Shown here: in pieces, positions 11,302 through 24,765 of the stretch | Position numbering within the stretch: the stretch's first letter is position 1 | Layout of the letters: the number at the start of each line of letters is the position of its first letter | Assembly: GCF_003073045.1 (NCBI RefSeq) | Contig: NC_037593.1 | Span: forward strand, 19,318,812 to 19,382,811 | From: Pomacea canaliculata | Taxonomy: Eukaryota; Mollusca; Gastropoda; Architaenioglossa; Ampullariidae | Direction: 5' to 3' | Length of the DNA: 64,000 nucleotides | The notes under the pieces: generated by a model | Database searches by the model: none | Told to the model about the DNA's origin: nothing | What the model saw: only the letters and a program-made list of their open reading frames with translations | Made by a program: the position numbers and the translations under genes

Positions 11302-13296
11302 ATGGCGTCAAAGAGCAAGCCACCGCGGCTGATTTTGTTGACCGGACCACCAGGTAATCGACTGAAGTATTTTATATTTGATATGATGCAGCATTGAAAA
11401 CAAAAACAAAAAAAAAGAACGTAGAATAAAAAATTTTAAACTGTGTAATTAATGTTCTAACATCATAATTATAATTGTTATTATCCAAACATATATTTTT
11501 ATATCTGAATATCGCTTGGATCATTACGCATTGCCCATTTGCTTTATAATTAATTTTTAACAAAATGCAAAGTTATAGCTTTATAAATGCACAAGTTTTT
11601 TTAATTATGCAGGAGTTGGCAAAACCACATTAGTGCAAAAAGTATGCGCTGCCCTCAAAGAAAATCACATCTTAACTCAGGGTTTCTACACTGAAGAAGT
11701 TAGGAGTGGTGGCAGAAGGACTGGGTTTGATGTTGTCACACTGTCTGGAAATAGGGGACCTTTGGCAAGAGTAAGGTAGGACTAGAAATTAACAAATAAA
11801 TGAATGCCTCTTTACAAATGCTTTGATTAGAGTCATTTTAGAACACTGCAAAACAGAAACAGTATTTTGCAATGAGCTCAGAAAAAATAAATATGCAGTC
11901 GAGTATTCTTTAACAACATTTTTAAAAAATGCATACTATGCAATTTTGTTGGTGTGCAAACATCAGTGAGTGTACATGCATACCATCCATTGTTGACTGA
12001 AACATTATGCAGCATGTAACTGTTTTCTTCAAACATACTTTGAAGAAAACAGTTATGTGCTGCATTACAGATAACAGTTATATAACGTCAATAACCATCT
12101 TCTCTTTAGAAGAATAAAGTGTATCTTTTTTTTTTAATTTACTTGTAATTCATGATCCAGATCTTTTCTTGATGTGTGTAAATAGGAAAAGGCCCCATTA
12201 GTTTTTAACTTTTAACATAATTATTGCTGTCATCTTTTTGTAAGTGGTGGAGGGCAGCCTCAAGAAACTCAGAGGCATGAACCCAGAGTAGGGCAGTACA
12301 GTGTCAAGCTGCAGGCATTCGAACAGACTGCTCTTCCTGTGTTAAAATTCCCAGTATGTTTCCTTTTATTATTTTAGTGCATACAGCTAGCTCTTGCTTC
12401 TTTTGATCAGTTTTAGATCCCATTTTCAATTATAGTTATTGTGGCTAATGTTTTTTTTTGTTGGGTAAATTTTTCATTATAATGCCTAGTGACTTAATTA
12501 CCTTGTCTTGCATTTTGTTAGAATATATTCAAAGCTGTGAACCACTTTTTTTAATCCTTATTTTTTTTATCTCATCAGAATTTAGCAGGTGAAAAACCAG
12601 TAATGGTCATTGATGAGATTGGTAAAATGGAGATGTTTAGTGGTACTTTTACACAAACAGTTCGGACATTAATTGCTAGAGAGGATGCAACTGTTCTAGC
12701 CACCATTCCAATTGCAAAAGGCCAACCATTACCACTTGTGGAAGAACTTCGCACTAAGAAGGATGCTTATGTTTTCACAGTAAGATTTATCTTAAAATTA
12801 CTTTTTGTTCTGCTTCTGTGATTGTACTGTTTTTATTATATGACTGTAGCGCTTCCAAAAACAGGAGACTTTCAAAATAAAAGATAGAACTAATTACATT
12901 CATTTATCCCTTTTCTGTACTTGTCATTATCACCAGGGCTTCTGCTAAGGCTAAATTCTTTGGGGTCCCCTTAAAAATCTGAAGAAGGGGTCCCTGTTCT
13001 TCGCCCAAATTTGAAGGGGACCCCATTGACGAAAATTGAAGGGGTCCTCCGAACTTTTAATGCCTACTGTACTCAATTTTTTGCGTAAGCAGAAGCCCTG
13101 ATCACTATTACTAGGGAACTGATGTTTGAAAACACTTGTCTGATGAAAGCATATTTTGGTCATAGTACCTTATTTCATTTTTGTTTCTTCTAAGAATTTA
13201 TAAATGCTCTATATTTATTTGCAGATTTCAAAGGAAAATCGCAATTCCATTTTATCAGAGATTGCTGCAGCTGTCCAGTTATCAATAAAAACTTAA
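11302..13296 (+). CDS. NTPCR: Cancer-related nucleoside-triphosphatase NTPCR (complete, 5 exons)
   Basis: The exons are 11302-11353, 11613-11775, 12245-12353, 12579-12779 and 13225-13296, joining in consistent phases into 198 residues; human NTPCR has 190. The P-loop [14 protein letters not shown] is split by the first intron inside the glycine codon. Family text follows: [51 protein letters not shown], the Walker B block [29 protein letters not shown] and ISKENRN. The enzyme hydrolyses nucleoside triphosphates to diphosphates and is a homologue of the THEP1 family of archaea and bacteria. For exon 2 the donor at 11776 was chosen over 11771 because only it keeps frame with the exon starting at 12245. 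The exon 3 insert [14 protein letters not shown] replaces the shorter vertebrate linker. Confidence 0.97.
12007..12065. repeat. 59-nt near-perfect inverted repeat (hairpin) in NTPCR intron 2
   Basis: Arms 12007-12033 and 12039-12065 are 27 nt each and pair at all but two positions around a 5-nt CATAC loop; the centre reads TTCTTCAAA-catac-TTTGAAGAA. Near-symmetry may continue a few bases outward. The origin is unknown; see findings. Confidence 0.9.
12934..13100. mobile_element. Short MITE (167 bp) in NTPCR intron 4
   Basis: Terminal inverted repeats are visible: the left end is CAGGGCTTCTGCTAAGGC and the right end is GCGTAAGCAGAAGCCCTG, matching over the outer 13 bases. Direct repeats ATCAC flank it at 12929-12933 and 13101-13105. 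Inside, a GGGGTCCCC-type motif recurs three times. No coding capacity. The 5-bp flank repeat does not settle the superfamily; the CAGGG ends would suit a hAT-like element with an eroded target site. Confidence 0.75.
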
Positions 13297-13385
13297 CAGA
13301 CTTTGAATTTGTTGTTGCTAAGAAATCCATAAATAGAAATAATCTATTTAAACCCATGGGTGAAGAGCCTTAATGGTCTCATATC

Positions 13386-13395
13386 AATAAATAAA
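13386..13395 (+). terminator. Poly(A) signals of NTPCR
   Basis: Two overlapping AATAAA hexamers about 90 bases after the NTPCR stop. A usual cleavage distance would end the transcript near 13410-13425. Confidence 0.6.
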
Positions 13396-13419
13396 TCCAT
13401 GCCACTAAGTTAAATTAAC

Positions 13420-13425
13420 TTTATT
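13420..13425 (-). terminator. Candidate distal poly(A) signal of PPP5C
   Basis: TTTATT on the plus strand is AATAAA on the minus strand. If used, PPP5C has a 3' UTR of about 2.4 kb that ends against the NTPCR 3' end. Nearer minus-strand signals (for example around 13740 and 15440) are alternatives. Confidence 0.35.
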
Positions 13426-13429
13426 TCTC

Positions 13430-15860
13430 ACCAAGGCATTTTCAACAGCAGCACTAGCAGAATCTAATCTTATATCTAAACAGTAAAAAATTTCATATAC
13501 CCATCAAGGCAAGTACTTAGTTCAAGAAGAACTGGTACTGGATGCCGTGCGCTAGATCAGATAGTTTTCTTCCCCTTTTGTAAATTATGTTCCAACATTC
13601 ACTTTTTTTTTCTTGCATAAAAGTAAAACAAATTAGCAGGTTGAGTAATAATTTCTGAACATTTTGCAGTTTTAGTAAGAGGTCTACCAGCTATGGAGAT
13701 TTTTCTCAGATAACATATCATTTCATTATACTGTTTTATTTTAAAATTTGCCAGCTATATATGTACATGCACATTATAGACATTGCAAGTCATCCTGGAG
13801 AAATTGTTGTGTGGCAATGAATAGAGAATAAGTGCTGACAAGTGAAAGGCATTGATTATGTAGAAGGAAAAGGGAGCCTTTATCATCACTAAAACTCTGG
13901 AAATTTAAAGGTCTGAAAATAAGTTGGGTCTGTTTACCAACAGAGTGAAAGAGTTTAGTCACAGGTAATGCATAACCTGTTACTGACAGGTGGATTAAAA
14001 GACAATGATAGCATATGTACTTTTAAATTATGTAACCTCCATTTTCATAGGCAATAACTTGAGCAGATTTTTATGCATGTCTGCAAGTATTCCTGCATGA
14101 ACAGAAAACATGCACACACACTTTTCAAAGAAACAACAGAACACATATAATGGTTTTAATATCTTCGAAAAAAAAGATAGGCTATACATGTCTGTAGTAA
14201 ATTCATTCTTCAACATATTTGGAGGATAGGAATCAGACCATTGCATTTTGCATATTAAACACATCCTTAGGTAAATGAAGCATCAAGATCTTACTTTATC
14301 TTCTTAAATGCTATATAAATTGTATATCATTTAAAACATGATCAATTCACAGAAAACAAGATAATACTGCATTTAGTGAAAGTGGTTGTAAATTCAATAG
14401 CCATTTTATGACATCAGTGTATTGCTTTTTATTCTTGGCAGTTTCCTTATATTCAGAACAAACTGATACATGCTCCAGATTTGTTAAGGTGCATGCCGAC
14501 CTTAAGAATCAAAATCAACAAGTAGCTCTCAAGCTCTGGGAAGTGCTTACAAAAAAAAAAAATATGTATATATTTTTTACAACGCATTTTCTCCTTCCAT
14601 ATTCCTTTCATTATTCTGGGAATGTAGCATCTACAAACAAAGATCATCAAAATTCTTTTTATCAGCAGTTGAGATATTAGTGATATAATCATAATTTTGG
14701 TCCCACTACTGTATCCTCATTTGTAAATCTTAAACGTAACATAACAGCTTGAATTTAATAAAAAAAAAAATAATGTTTTAAGTTAAATGAAATAATTTTA
14801 TTTTTCCACTCTTCTGACCCTGAGCTATTCCTTGTTATTCTTCAGCCAGCCGGCCACCCACCCCATCCCCCTCTAAGAATAGTTCTGGATCTTTCAATAC
14901 AAAATAGAAATAGGTGTTTTGTGAAAATAGGTAGGATTCCTTTCCATAATGTTCACTTTAATGCCATAGAAGCAGTGGACTGTGTTGTCAAGTGATTCAA
15001 GGAAAATAAAACCAAACCACACTCCTGATGCTGCACGATTTTGTACCAAACACTGCTGTGTCAACAGCAGTCTCCCAGTCAATAGCCTGCAAGTCGCAAG
15101 CTTACTTCACAAGTGAAAACATCTACGCCTAAAGTGAATTACAAAACCTGCCTTTGTATAGTAATAAGAGTACAGAATTGAACTAAAAGAAAAACTTGCC
15201 TTTTGTTTTCTTTTTATAGGGGATATTGTTAAATCTGCCCTTATAGCATATTTTGCCTGCATTATCTCCCCTAAGGTTTGACAAGAAGCATCCCTCTGTG
15301 TGTGCTCTTTTTTCAAAATATGCATGTGATCTCCCAAATGTTTGAGCAAATTATTACCTCTTTTAAGCTGTAATGCTTCAGAATCAGCTGTTTTCATCAA
15401 GGCATGCATGTTTATTTGCCTACTTTTGGGTTGAAAATAATTATTTTATTTCAAATATATATACACTTCTGACTTTTTTCTGGATGTGTAACTACTGTAC
15501 ACAGCAACAATAAGCCCAAGCTACAGCATGTATCACAGAATTATCAGTATCCGTTGTATGATTGCCAAGAAATATTATTTATGATAAAAACAAAAGCAAC
15601 TTTAGGCTAGATGAAAGAATCAGCTGGATGTGTTTGCTTAAACTGGGATCTAGCATGACCAACTGCAGGTGAAATCTTCATCCATCACAAAACAAAACAT
15701 GCTCAAAAAAACAAAACGCATATTTCAAATATATCTAGTAATATATTTAGTCTCTATGTCTGCTTCACTGAAAGTGTATGCATGCACACACATACTCAAA
15801 TACATCCTCACACAAATCCAAGTACGCACAAAAATAACAGCTGTCAGACAACCGAAGAAC
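13430..15860 (-). other. Presumed PPP5C 3' UTR or intergenic DNA
   Basis: AT-rich, with no domain signal on either strand. A 100-codon minus-strand open frame near 15107-15409 has no recognisable family and ordinary low-complexity composition, so it is not called. Confidence 0.35.
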
Positions 15861-18800
15861 CTAAAATAACCCAAATAATGGACTTGCATAGGCCATGGGT
15901 TTAACTTTTGGATGAGGCTGCAAAAAGAAGAAGAAACCCAACAAATTAAAAAGATAGTCCAGATTATGGTCATAAAGATGCACCACTATAAATTCATACA
16001 GATTCCTCTTTGCCATTAATATTATTTAACCTCAAGTAACTATAAGGTAGCAAGACACTGTGACATACTGTTTGATCTATGACTTGCACAAGATTCTGAT
16101 AAATATTAAACAACTGAAACTTACCACTGCATCATATGTAGTGAACTTTGGTTTAAGGTCTGTACCTCCTTTCAGTGTAATGAAGGCTCCTTTGTTATGC
16201 ATGGTATCACTAAATGATATTAAAGAAAAATATGGAATTGCAATGAAAAGATGTCCTAAACACATAGATTACTGAAGCGATTAATTTGCTTTAAAAAATT
16301 AATTGAAGTTAAACATATAACTAAGTTCAGAGTTTATGACTTTGCTATATCATAGCACTGTCCTTGGTATTAATACAAAGTTTAATACAAAGCGTACAGT
16401 GAATTTCAAATTTTGATTATTTATATTTAAAAAATAATAATTTCAGATTTTAGGATTAGAACACAGATCATAAAAGATACATAAGGTGCTTACCAGTAAT
16501 TGGGTGCAGAAAAGACGGTAACACATTTTCCATCATGAGAAACCTCATAGCCTTGATCTTTGACTTCATGACTGCGTATGATGTAGTCCAGCTTATTGCG
16601 TTCAAGAAATGCTTGTGTTACATTTGGACCAAACTGTATACCTACACCACGCTTACTTGGAGATCTTCCTGTTACATTCTGTGGGTCAGACCATAAGAGG
16701 TCACACATGATACCTGAGCAGACAAAATAAATAATAACACCTTACACAAACTTTAATAGATCATGAGCATACGAAAAAAAAAAAAAAAAAAAAAAAATCC
16801 AGTTAAAACCAGCACCCAACACTTTAGCAAACCTGAATGACCAATGCATATTTGATTACATGCAGGAGTACATGCATTCATCTTTACATATCTGTACTGC
16901 TTTATTATTAGTGCCTGCATACATTCCTTCCAAAATATTAATCCTATATGAAAATAATTACTATTTCAGGACATGAACGTTACTAAACTCCGTAATTAAG
17001 AATATACACTAGCTATTATCTCTGAAGACACTGATTCATAGTAGCATGAAGAGATATTACATACTTTTCACTAGTAAATGCTTTAAGTACAACATGCTTG
17101 GCCACAAATGTTTTTCTACAATCAGTATTCGTTTGCGTAAACCAACTCCACCGTACCATGGATTTTTTCAAACCGACTTAAACTTAAAAATGAAATTCAT
17201 TTGACCTACAATTTCAAAACTACATTAAATTTATTAAGACAAATAATTATAGTATTTTAAAAAAGGAGCATCATACTTAAGTTTCTGGAGAGCGTAACAA
17301 GCTTAAAAAAAAGAAAGGGTCATCTTGTGACCTTTCTATCATCAGGGTCTTGGGACAAGCTTTTTTTATGGGCCATACCCATCTCTTCTCCCTCACTCTT
17401 TCCTTTCCCATTCTTGTAAAGGGTTAAGTACCCCTTCATCAGCTGGAAGTATGCTGTGCAAGACGTATTATAAATAAGCACATATGGCCTCAGAGCCTGG
17501 TACTTTTAACCACTTGGCAGCCTGCTTCCCCATAATCCTAATTTGATAATTGATACCTGATTCAGGTGGCTGTCTGTTCCTGTTCACTTTTGCAATGTCA
17601 TCTAGAGTTACACTGTCATCATCAAACAGTCCTCCATGCATGACCTGAAACAAAAGCACATGTTCATGCACCCCAATCACAAAAAAGAGAAAGACTCCCA
17701 TGTTCCTTTAGGAACAAGAAATGTACTATTTCTAAACACAAAAGCTAATGATCATCTGTCTATGCCATGTGAGGACAACCATATGCAAAAATCTATATTA
17801 AAGAACTACGAAAAAAAAAACTATTCATTACCAATATTGTGAGCTTCTGTTTTGAGTAAACTGAATGAAACTACATGGCATGCACCATCATCATCATCAT
17901 CATTAACTATCAGATCATAACATTTTAACTCATTAGCTGCTGACAATTTACTGCATACTCTGCTCTGACTGCTACTGTATTAATATGCAGTTACCAAAGG
18001 ATGTATGAGTAAATTGTCACACAAAGGGTCCAGCGTGCTCACAAAGAACAGTGATATGGCTACACAAATTTGCATGCTTTATAACTACCCTATAATTCAA
18101 TAACTCACCAGAATCTTGTTGTTAATACAATGAGCTAATGGTAAGCAGTTAAAAACTTCTGTGAAGAGCTGGCACATTTGGGCAGAAAATCTGGACTGCT
18201 AAGGAAAACAAATACTACTATCTCATTCCCACTAAGATCTTCCCCTTGTCTTTTCTTTTAATACAAGCTTTTCCAACTGAATTATTTAAAAGAATTCAGA
18301 TCTGATTTTTTCAAATTTAGAAGTGTAATTTTTCAAATTTAAAAATGTTCTTAAGCCACAACAAAAAGAAATAATTTTTTGTCTTCACCAGGTTGGAACA
18401 TTTTATAATTAACCACTTTCTGTAGTTTTTCCACTTAATATAACATGTTTTGCTGTACCATATTTGTAATTTATAATTTGCTAAAAGAAAAGTCAATGTG
18501 TGTACACATGAATGACTAACTAATTCTACTTGGCATTATATTACTGATTCCAATACTTCAATTATAATTACAGTTATATAAAGGATTTCAATAGTCAAAA
18601 GGATACTTGGACCTGACTTCTCCCTCAAAACCATACATCTGGTTCATATTTTCACTTTCATGATTGCCTGGTTAGGAAAACACAACACTGGCTTATGCAT
18701 CACACTTTTGTATCTTTTTTGAAGTAACTTTTCTATGATTTTAAAAAAGAATGACTCATGTTCCTTCCTTCTTGATGACATCAAATCAAGATAAGATAAA

Positions 18801-21800
18801 ACTTTATTTGTCCCAGAGGGCAATTCTGGTGCAGCTCAATTAAACAAAAAAAAAATCATACACAATTGCACAAGTTAAATACCAGAACTTTTGCAACATG
18901 TACCGATCTATTAAAAAAAAAAAAAAAGTGCAACACTTCTACATTGCAGCATATCACAGCTACAGAGAAAACAAATCTCTTGGTGTACAGATTAAAACTT
19001 TTGTTACCCAACAAATTACAAAAAAGCACTTTCATGGTTTCTGCATAATCTAGAATGCAATCATCACCAAATTACTCTTTTTAACAAATGATTTATGGTG
19101 CTCCCTTCCCCCGTACTGAGTAAGAAAGAAAAAAAAAGATAATTAGAAGCATCAAAAACTTAATTTAGAACAATTTAGAAGTGCAAAACTATGACAGATT
19201 ACACTTAAAACAAACAGCTAAAAATCACTTCTGAACCTTACCTCTTGCCATGAAAAAGTGGTCAGGGTACAGAAGCTTGAAACTAAACAGGGTAAAGATA
19301 CACTCAACGGAGAATGATCCTCTGTCAACAAAGTCTCCATTAAACAGCTGGGTTATAGTTAAGAAATAAACAGTAATTCGAAATTTCAGTGCTAATTTGA
19401 AAGGAAGCTTGCCAAGAGAGCCAGTTAAGATGTGTATATACGCATTTTCAACTTTAGACAAGGAAAAAATTGAAATAACTTGAACGACATAAAAAAATGT
19501 GACTGTTGCCTTCTTCCTACTGCATGGATTTTAAAACAAAAAAATAATTCTTTGCAAATATGTGTGAGAACCCTATCCAAAGCCTTAAGAAAAAATGTAC
19601 AAACAATTTTAACCAGAAGAAATTCATTCGAAGAAAAGGATACATATGGGTTTGTTTCTGAAGGTAGACCATTAAGTTCAAAAATGTTAAGAAGATCATA
19701 GAACTGTCCATGAATATCTCCACATACTGTGAACTTCTCTCCCTGAAAAGCGAAGAATTTTAACTTGCTTACATTAAACATATAGGTTAATGTTACAGCT
19801 CTTATTTTATTTTTAATCTGTTATTCTTAATTTTTTAACTATGAAGATAATTGCAACCGTAGGTGCAAACTGTATAGGAAGAGTTATTAACTCACTATCT
19901 CTGAAGAAATACAGTAAAAATGTCTCCAAGTAACTGTGAACATGTAAAAAGATCCATATCTACGATTTGTATAATACATACAACAGCATTTAATTTCCTT
20001 GCATTTGATGTTAGTGTTACTCAAGTTCAGAATTTTATGTAGAAGCCTTTAACCCCAAGTGATACTTGGTTTAATGCTTCATCTGCAGCTGAAATATTTT
20101 TAGATAGAAGTCCAAATAATGCTTGGGTTAACTGTTTTCACATAAAATTTCAAGTTTGAGTAACCCTTATGGATAATATATAAAAAAATCACTGTCCTGC
20201 CAGACTTACATCTTTCACAGTAATGTGCACAAGAGATGGCTGTTCCTCAAAAATCTTCTTCACATCCAAAAGAATCTGTCCAAATTAAAACCAAAAAAGC
20301 ATTTAAAAGTATCTTCTTACTTAATATTTACACTACTTACATAGAAAAGCCTCATTAATTTATGTAGTTAATAAACATGTTAAAAAAAATCATAATTGTT
20401 ACTTTGCTTTTGAAGGTACTATTCACAGTGCAAAGTGTAATGTGACCTTTGACATTATACTGATACACCTTTTGTGCAATGGCAGTAAATATCTTAAGGA
20501 AATGTAGATGACTTTCTGCCAAGACAAACCTTATAAGCATACTTTCTGTGCAATGTCTTCTGGTCTTTGAAAGTCTGCATCAGATCCTTGACAAATGCCA
20601 ATGTCACCTTACCATCTTCAAGCTGTGGCCCCTTGTAGTCGTCCTCTATTACTGTTCAAAAGAAAGCAGCTGTGGATTTTCTTTAAGCTTCAGTTAAGAA
20701 AACATGTCACAGATAAAACTTAAATGTTTATCTCAATGACTGTTTTAACATAAGACATGTCAATATTTTTGGTGACAGCCAATACATGGTTTAAAGGTAC
20801 AGAACTGCTGAATGCTTGCAGAAATTCAAAATTTAAATCAACTTAACCATTTAGAGAATTTTAAGATCCAGAGATAGGTGATACTTCAGAAACTGTGTCG
20901 TTGTACAGGGAAATTGTACCTTTGGTGCCAATAAAACTTTTGTTAACATACTCTTTAGCAAGATCATGAACATTTACTGGGTAAAATAACTTCAAGCTCT
21001 CAAGCCACTCATAATAAATTTCACCCTTTCAGTCAATACATACTGCCCAAAAATTGTAAAGGCCCTGTTACCCATCACATCCAAGTTTATCTGGTCTGCA
21101 ACAGATTTCTGAGTTTCATCTGTTGCTATAGCTCGTTCAAATGCAATCCTCCTTACAACTTTTTTGCACTCATTGCATCGAGCCTGAGCATCTTTGTCTG
21201 ATGGTCGAACATTTACCACCTGCAAACGTTTACAACAACTGTTACCATTAAAAAAAACTAACTGAAACAGTTGTTCACTTGGATTAAACAGTGACCTATA
21301 AAAGCTGCTCACTCACACTAAGTGATGGGATCTAAAAACATAAACACGAAAACAAACATTTAGAGTGTTGGTCTAATTTGGTCCATTTATTTGTGATTCA
21401 CTGCATCATACAATATAAGAAAAGATTTTCTTTAATATTCAAATTATAAGCTCTACATTCATCTCTTTAGGCACATCTCATTCTGAGTGTACATATTTTT
21501 TTAAAAATGTATTAATTAAATAGAATGCTTAAATTCAAAAAAGTATCACTAAAGTATATTATAACAAAGATTTATGCGTAGTGCAATCTTGACTGGAAGA
21601 TGACTTACATATTCAAAGTCCTTCAAAGCTTCTTTGAATTTTCCCAGGGCCATTTTTGCTGATGCTCGCCTGTAATATGCCTGAAAAAAGACACCCCAAA
21701 CTAATGCAAAGAATATAACCAAAAAAAAAAAAAGTCACTCTCTTTATAAAGCAGTGGGATAGCATAATAAATATATATAAGGTAAACAAAATGTCCTTTT

Positions 21801-23500
21801 AAAAGGAACACTGAATGGGACAAGCATTTTCTCACAGTGCTTCTTTCCTTATCACTACATTGGAATTTTTTTTTAAAACCCAGCTTTTCTTTGTGAGAAC
21901 TCGCAGAAATACCATAAATGACCCTAGTGGGACCAAACTATACTTTTAAAAAATTTTTACATTCCAGAATTGGTCTGCAATTATAGATATTTCAGTGTTG
22001 TTGGAATTCCTGTCAATGCATAAAAAATTCACACTTCACTGGACGATACTGATGGGGAGCAGCCTAGTGATTAGAGCAATGGCTTTCAAACCCAAAGACA
22101 TGCACATGAGCCTTATCAATACTCACATGATACAGCATACTTCTCTCAGTGAACCAGTTTCAGAGTGGGCACCCAGCAGCACTCACAAAAAGATGGCCCC
22201 AAGATACGTGTGGGCTCTAACACCTAACTACTCTATGACTGCAATGTCATGAAAGTACTTTTACCTTTATAGCTTATGTCTCCTTATACAAGATGTGACT
22301 AAAACAAGAGAACAAATTAAAATAAAAAGATTATTTTTGGCCCCTATAATTGTTTTCCATAATACTGTTTAGAAATGTGGGCACACTATAACTGTTGGCT
22401 CAATAAAGGTTTTTGGGTTGAGTTTTGGAAGGGACAATGCTGGGAAAAGTCTTCGACTAGGCTTAAAACAAGTAGGATGGCCGAATATTAATAATATATG
22501 TTTGAACCTAACATGACAGCTAAAAGACAATGCACTCACACAGGGATTTTACTAATACCGCTTTTGTGTTAAAAAAAAAGTTGCATGCTGATAGCCTCAG
22601 CCAGGATGTTAAAATATCTTCTACATCTTTCCATGAACATTAAATGATCTTATTTTCAGACATTATGAGATGCGTTTAACTCTAGTTGTAACAAAAATTT
22701 GCATGCTGTTTCTTGGTGTTTTACTACTTTATTTGTGTCCCAGTAGTTTCTTTGCTAACTGGTTCTAGTTTCAGATCACCTACCTAGCTAGGGTACTATT
22801 TATAGGAAATAATTTACCTTGATGTAAGACTTGTCCAGACTTATTGCCTTATCTGCATCAGCAAGAGCATACCCAAAGCATTCAGTGCGAAGATATGCAA
22901 AACTGCGGTTGCTATAGTATGCAGCGACACCTGAATTTCGTTCAATGGCATCAGTGTAAAACTTTATAGCTTGATCATATTCCTCATCTGAAAAAGAACG
23001 ATAAAATATGAAGTGAATAAAATACTCTACAATAAATGCAGTTAATTTTTATGTACATATTTATATAAACAGATCATAAGTTATTGTGCCCACACGACAC
23101 CATTTCCAACCAGGTTCAGCTTTAAAATTATAGTTATAAATGAATTACTTGTATGTCTATCAAGACACGATATCGCATATCAACGTGTCACCCTGGTTGT
23201 GCAAAATGAAACATTACTAAATTGCCACTATTGGCTTTGCTGAATTTGAAGTATACCCGAGTGGCACGATCGTTATACTTTTCTGACCACAATTTGGTGG
23301 AATGGCCGGCCTAATACTAAAAATCCACGACCTCTAATTGGTACAAAGACAAAAACATCTTTTATACTTTTGAAGTGTTCATTTGCTCTTTCCTTCAGCT
23401 CTTCTGCTATCTTCTTATCTTCTTCAGAAACTGTAACTGGTTCGCATAGCTTTCCATTTTCTTCGTCAATGACCACACTCTCACCACACGTTGCCGCCAT
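15861..23500 (-). CDS. PPP5C: Serine/threonine protein phosphatase 5 (complete, 14 exons)
   Basis: Exons in coding order: 23500-23368, 22987-22818, 21680-21609, 21219-21072, 20651-20530, 20275-20210, 19742-19644, 19347-19242, 18667-18607, 18190-18109, 17644-17557, 16713-16494, 16209-16125 and 15917-15861. All join in phase to 502 residues; human PP5 has 499. Residues of about 30-150 form three TPR repeats ([52 protein letters not shown]) that in the family bind the HSP90 C-terminus and inhibit the enzyme. The catalytic half keeps every metal and phosphate motif: GDIHGQ, GDFVDRG, GNHE, MHGGLF, RSHE and SAPNYC. The end [14 protein letters not shown] matches the C-terminal helix region. The start at [10 protein letters not shown] was chosen by length and lies in good context; an in-frame upstream ATG-like extension lacks family similarity. 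The exon 9/10 junction was placed to keep the family length. Confidence 0.97.
18786..18835. repeat. Short dispersed-repeat tail in a PPP5C intron
   Basis: The block AGATAAAACTTTATTTGTCC followed by CAGAGGGCAATTCTGGTGCA resembles the conserved 3' tails of LINE and SINE families in many aquatic animals. Only this short piece is recognisable; assignment rests on memory of such tails. Confidence 0.45.
22053..22262 (+). mobile_element. Degenerate tRNA-derived SINE in a PPP5C intron
   Basis: The head GGGAGCAGCCTAGTGATTAG followed by AGCAATGGCTTTCAAACCC looks like a tRNA box A and anticodon-arm region. A body with GTTTCAGAGTGGGCACCC follows. It belongs to a different family from the copies at 6470 and 53690. 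Ends are unclear. Confidence 0.5.
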
Positions 23501-23662
23501 GCTTGTTTCCAAGCTAAGCACTGACGGGGGAACTAACCCACGTTTGTTAGGAATATTCTCGAATTTACTTCCCTTCAATTGGAGTGATCGAAGAACGTTC
23601 TCGGAGTGTTTTGATCGAGTCTTTTCTCATCTCTGCCTCACCATTACATACACGAACGTGTA

Positions 23663-23693
<31 letters not shown>

Positions 23694-24765
23694 ACCTGAA
23701 AGGAAATACTAACTGGCATAAAATACAATTTGACAGGACGGAAACTATATCTAGACATTATCAGTTTCCTCATGTTAATAATCTACATTAATCTGAGTAC
23801 TGGTCACACTAATAATGCGATTATAATATTATTACATGTAACGTTCGGATTATTAATGTATATTATGATCATTACCATAATGAACATTTGAGAGGAACTA
23901 TCAATTATCGACCTTCTTGCACTTTGCGTCCAGTTTTCCTGACTGATCGAGTACGATCGAGCGATCAACTCAAAGACTCGGACGCCATTCTGAAGAATTT
24001 CGAGATCGTATTCGTTTAGAAAGAAGTAGACCAATTAAAAAAAAATTTAACGGTGATCAACTGTGATTAATTGTAGCACATTGCAGATATTTATCGAAAG
24101 TTTGGAATGCTCATGGTGTAACTCGGATAGTCGGTGTCGCGATATTGAAATTATACGAGTACGTATTGTACGATCAACGATGGGCCAAGCATCCAAGAAC
24201 ACTCTTTGATAGTGCATATATGCTGGAAGTAATTAACAGTTCTATCATCACTTCATTCGATCATTTTCTCTCTCACACACACTCTCTCTCTCCAAAAGAC
24301 ATTGATTTCTGCTACTAACTCTACCACTGTGATTTACTAGCTTCATATGAATCCCAACTGGATAGGTTGACAGCTTATGGTCGGCAAGGCTTGATCGCTT
24401 GCTTCGATCCCTCGCTCTCTCCCTGTCTCCATCACTCCATGTCTTTTGCGGTCGCATGTGCCCTATGAAATGTGCTCTGCGTCGTAGAATTATGTCGCGA
24501 CTGCATGGTTCTGCATTTTGATTTCTTTGCCATCTCAAATAGATCGACGTGCTGGGGGTAACATAGCGCCAATCAAGATACCGTTGCATGAGCAGCTATA
24601 TGTAAATAGGAACAGTAAGTTTTCAGTCACTTAAATCGAGTGTTTGCGAGATAACAGTACAATGCATGGCTGTACGCTTATCTAAAATGGTTCCGAATAA
24701 CAGCAGTCTTGGAGAGATAAAGACTTAGGAGCGTGTGCGTTGGTTGGGAGGGGGGATGACAAGTA
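23501..24765. other. Divergent intergenic region between PPP5C and the ependymin-related gene
   Basis: It holds the upstream parts of both genes. There is a T run at 23661-23685 and CT/CA simple sequence around 24270-24295. No further gene or distinct core promoter is recognised. Confidence 0.4.

Noticed and set aside
15107-15409. A 100-codon minus-strand frame in the PPP5C 3' region
   Set aside because: No domain, no splice partners, and it lies past the PPP5C stop; likely chance in 3' UTR.
24248-24589. A 113-codon minus-strand frame
   Set aside because: Composition is explained by CT/CA simple sequence and no family is recognised.
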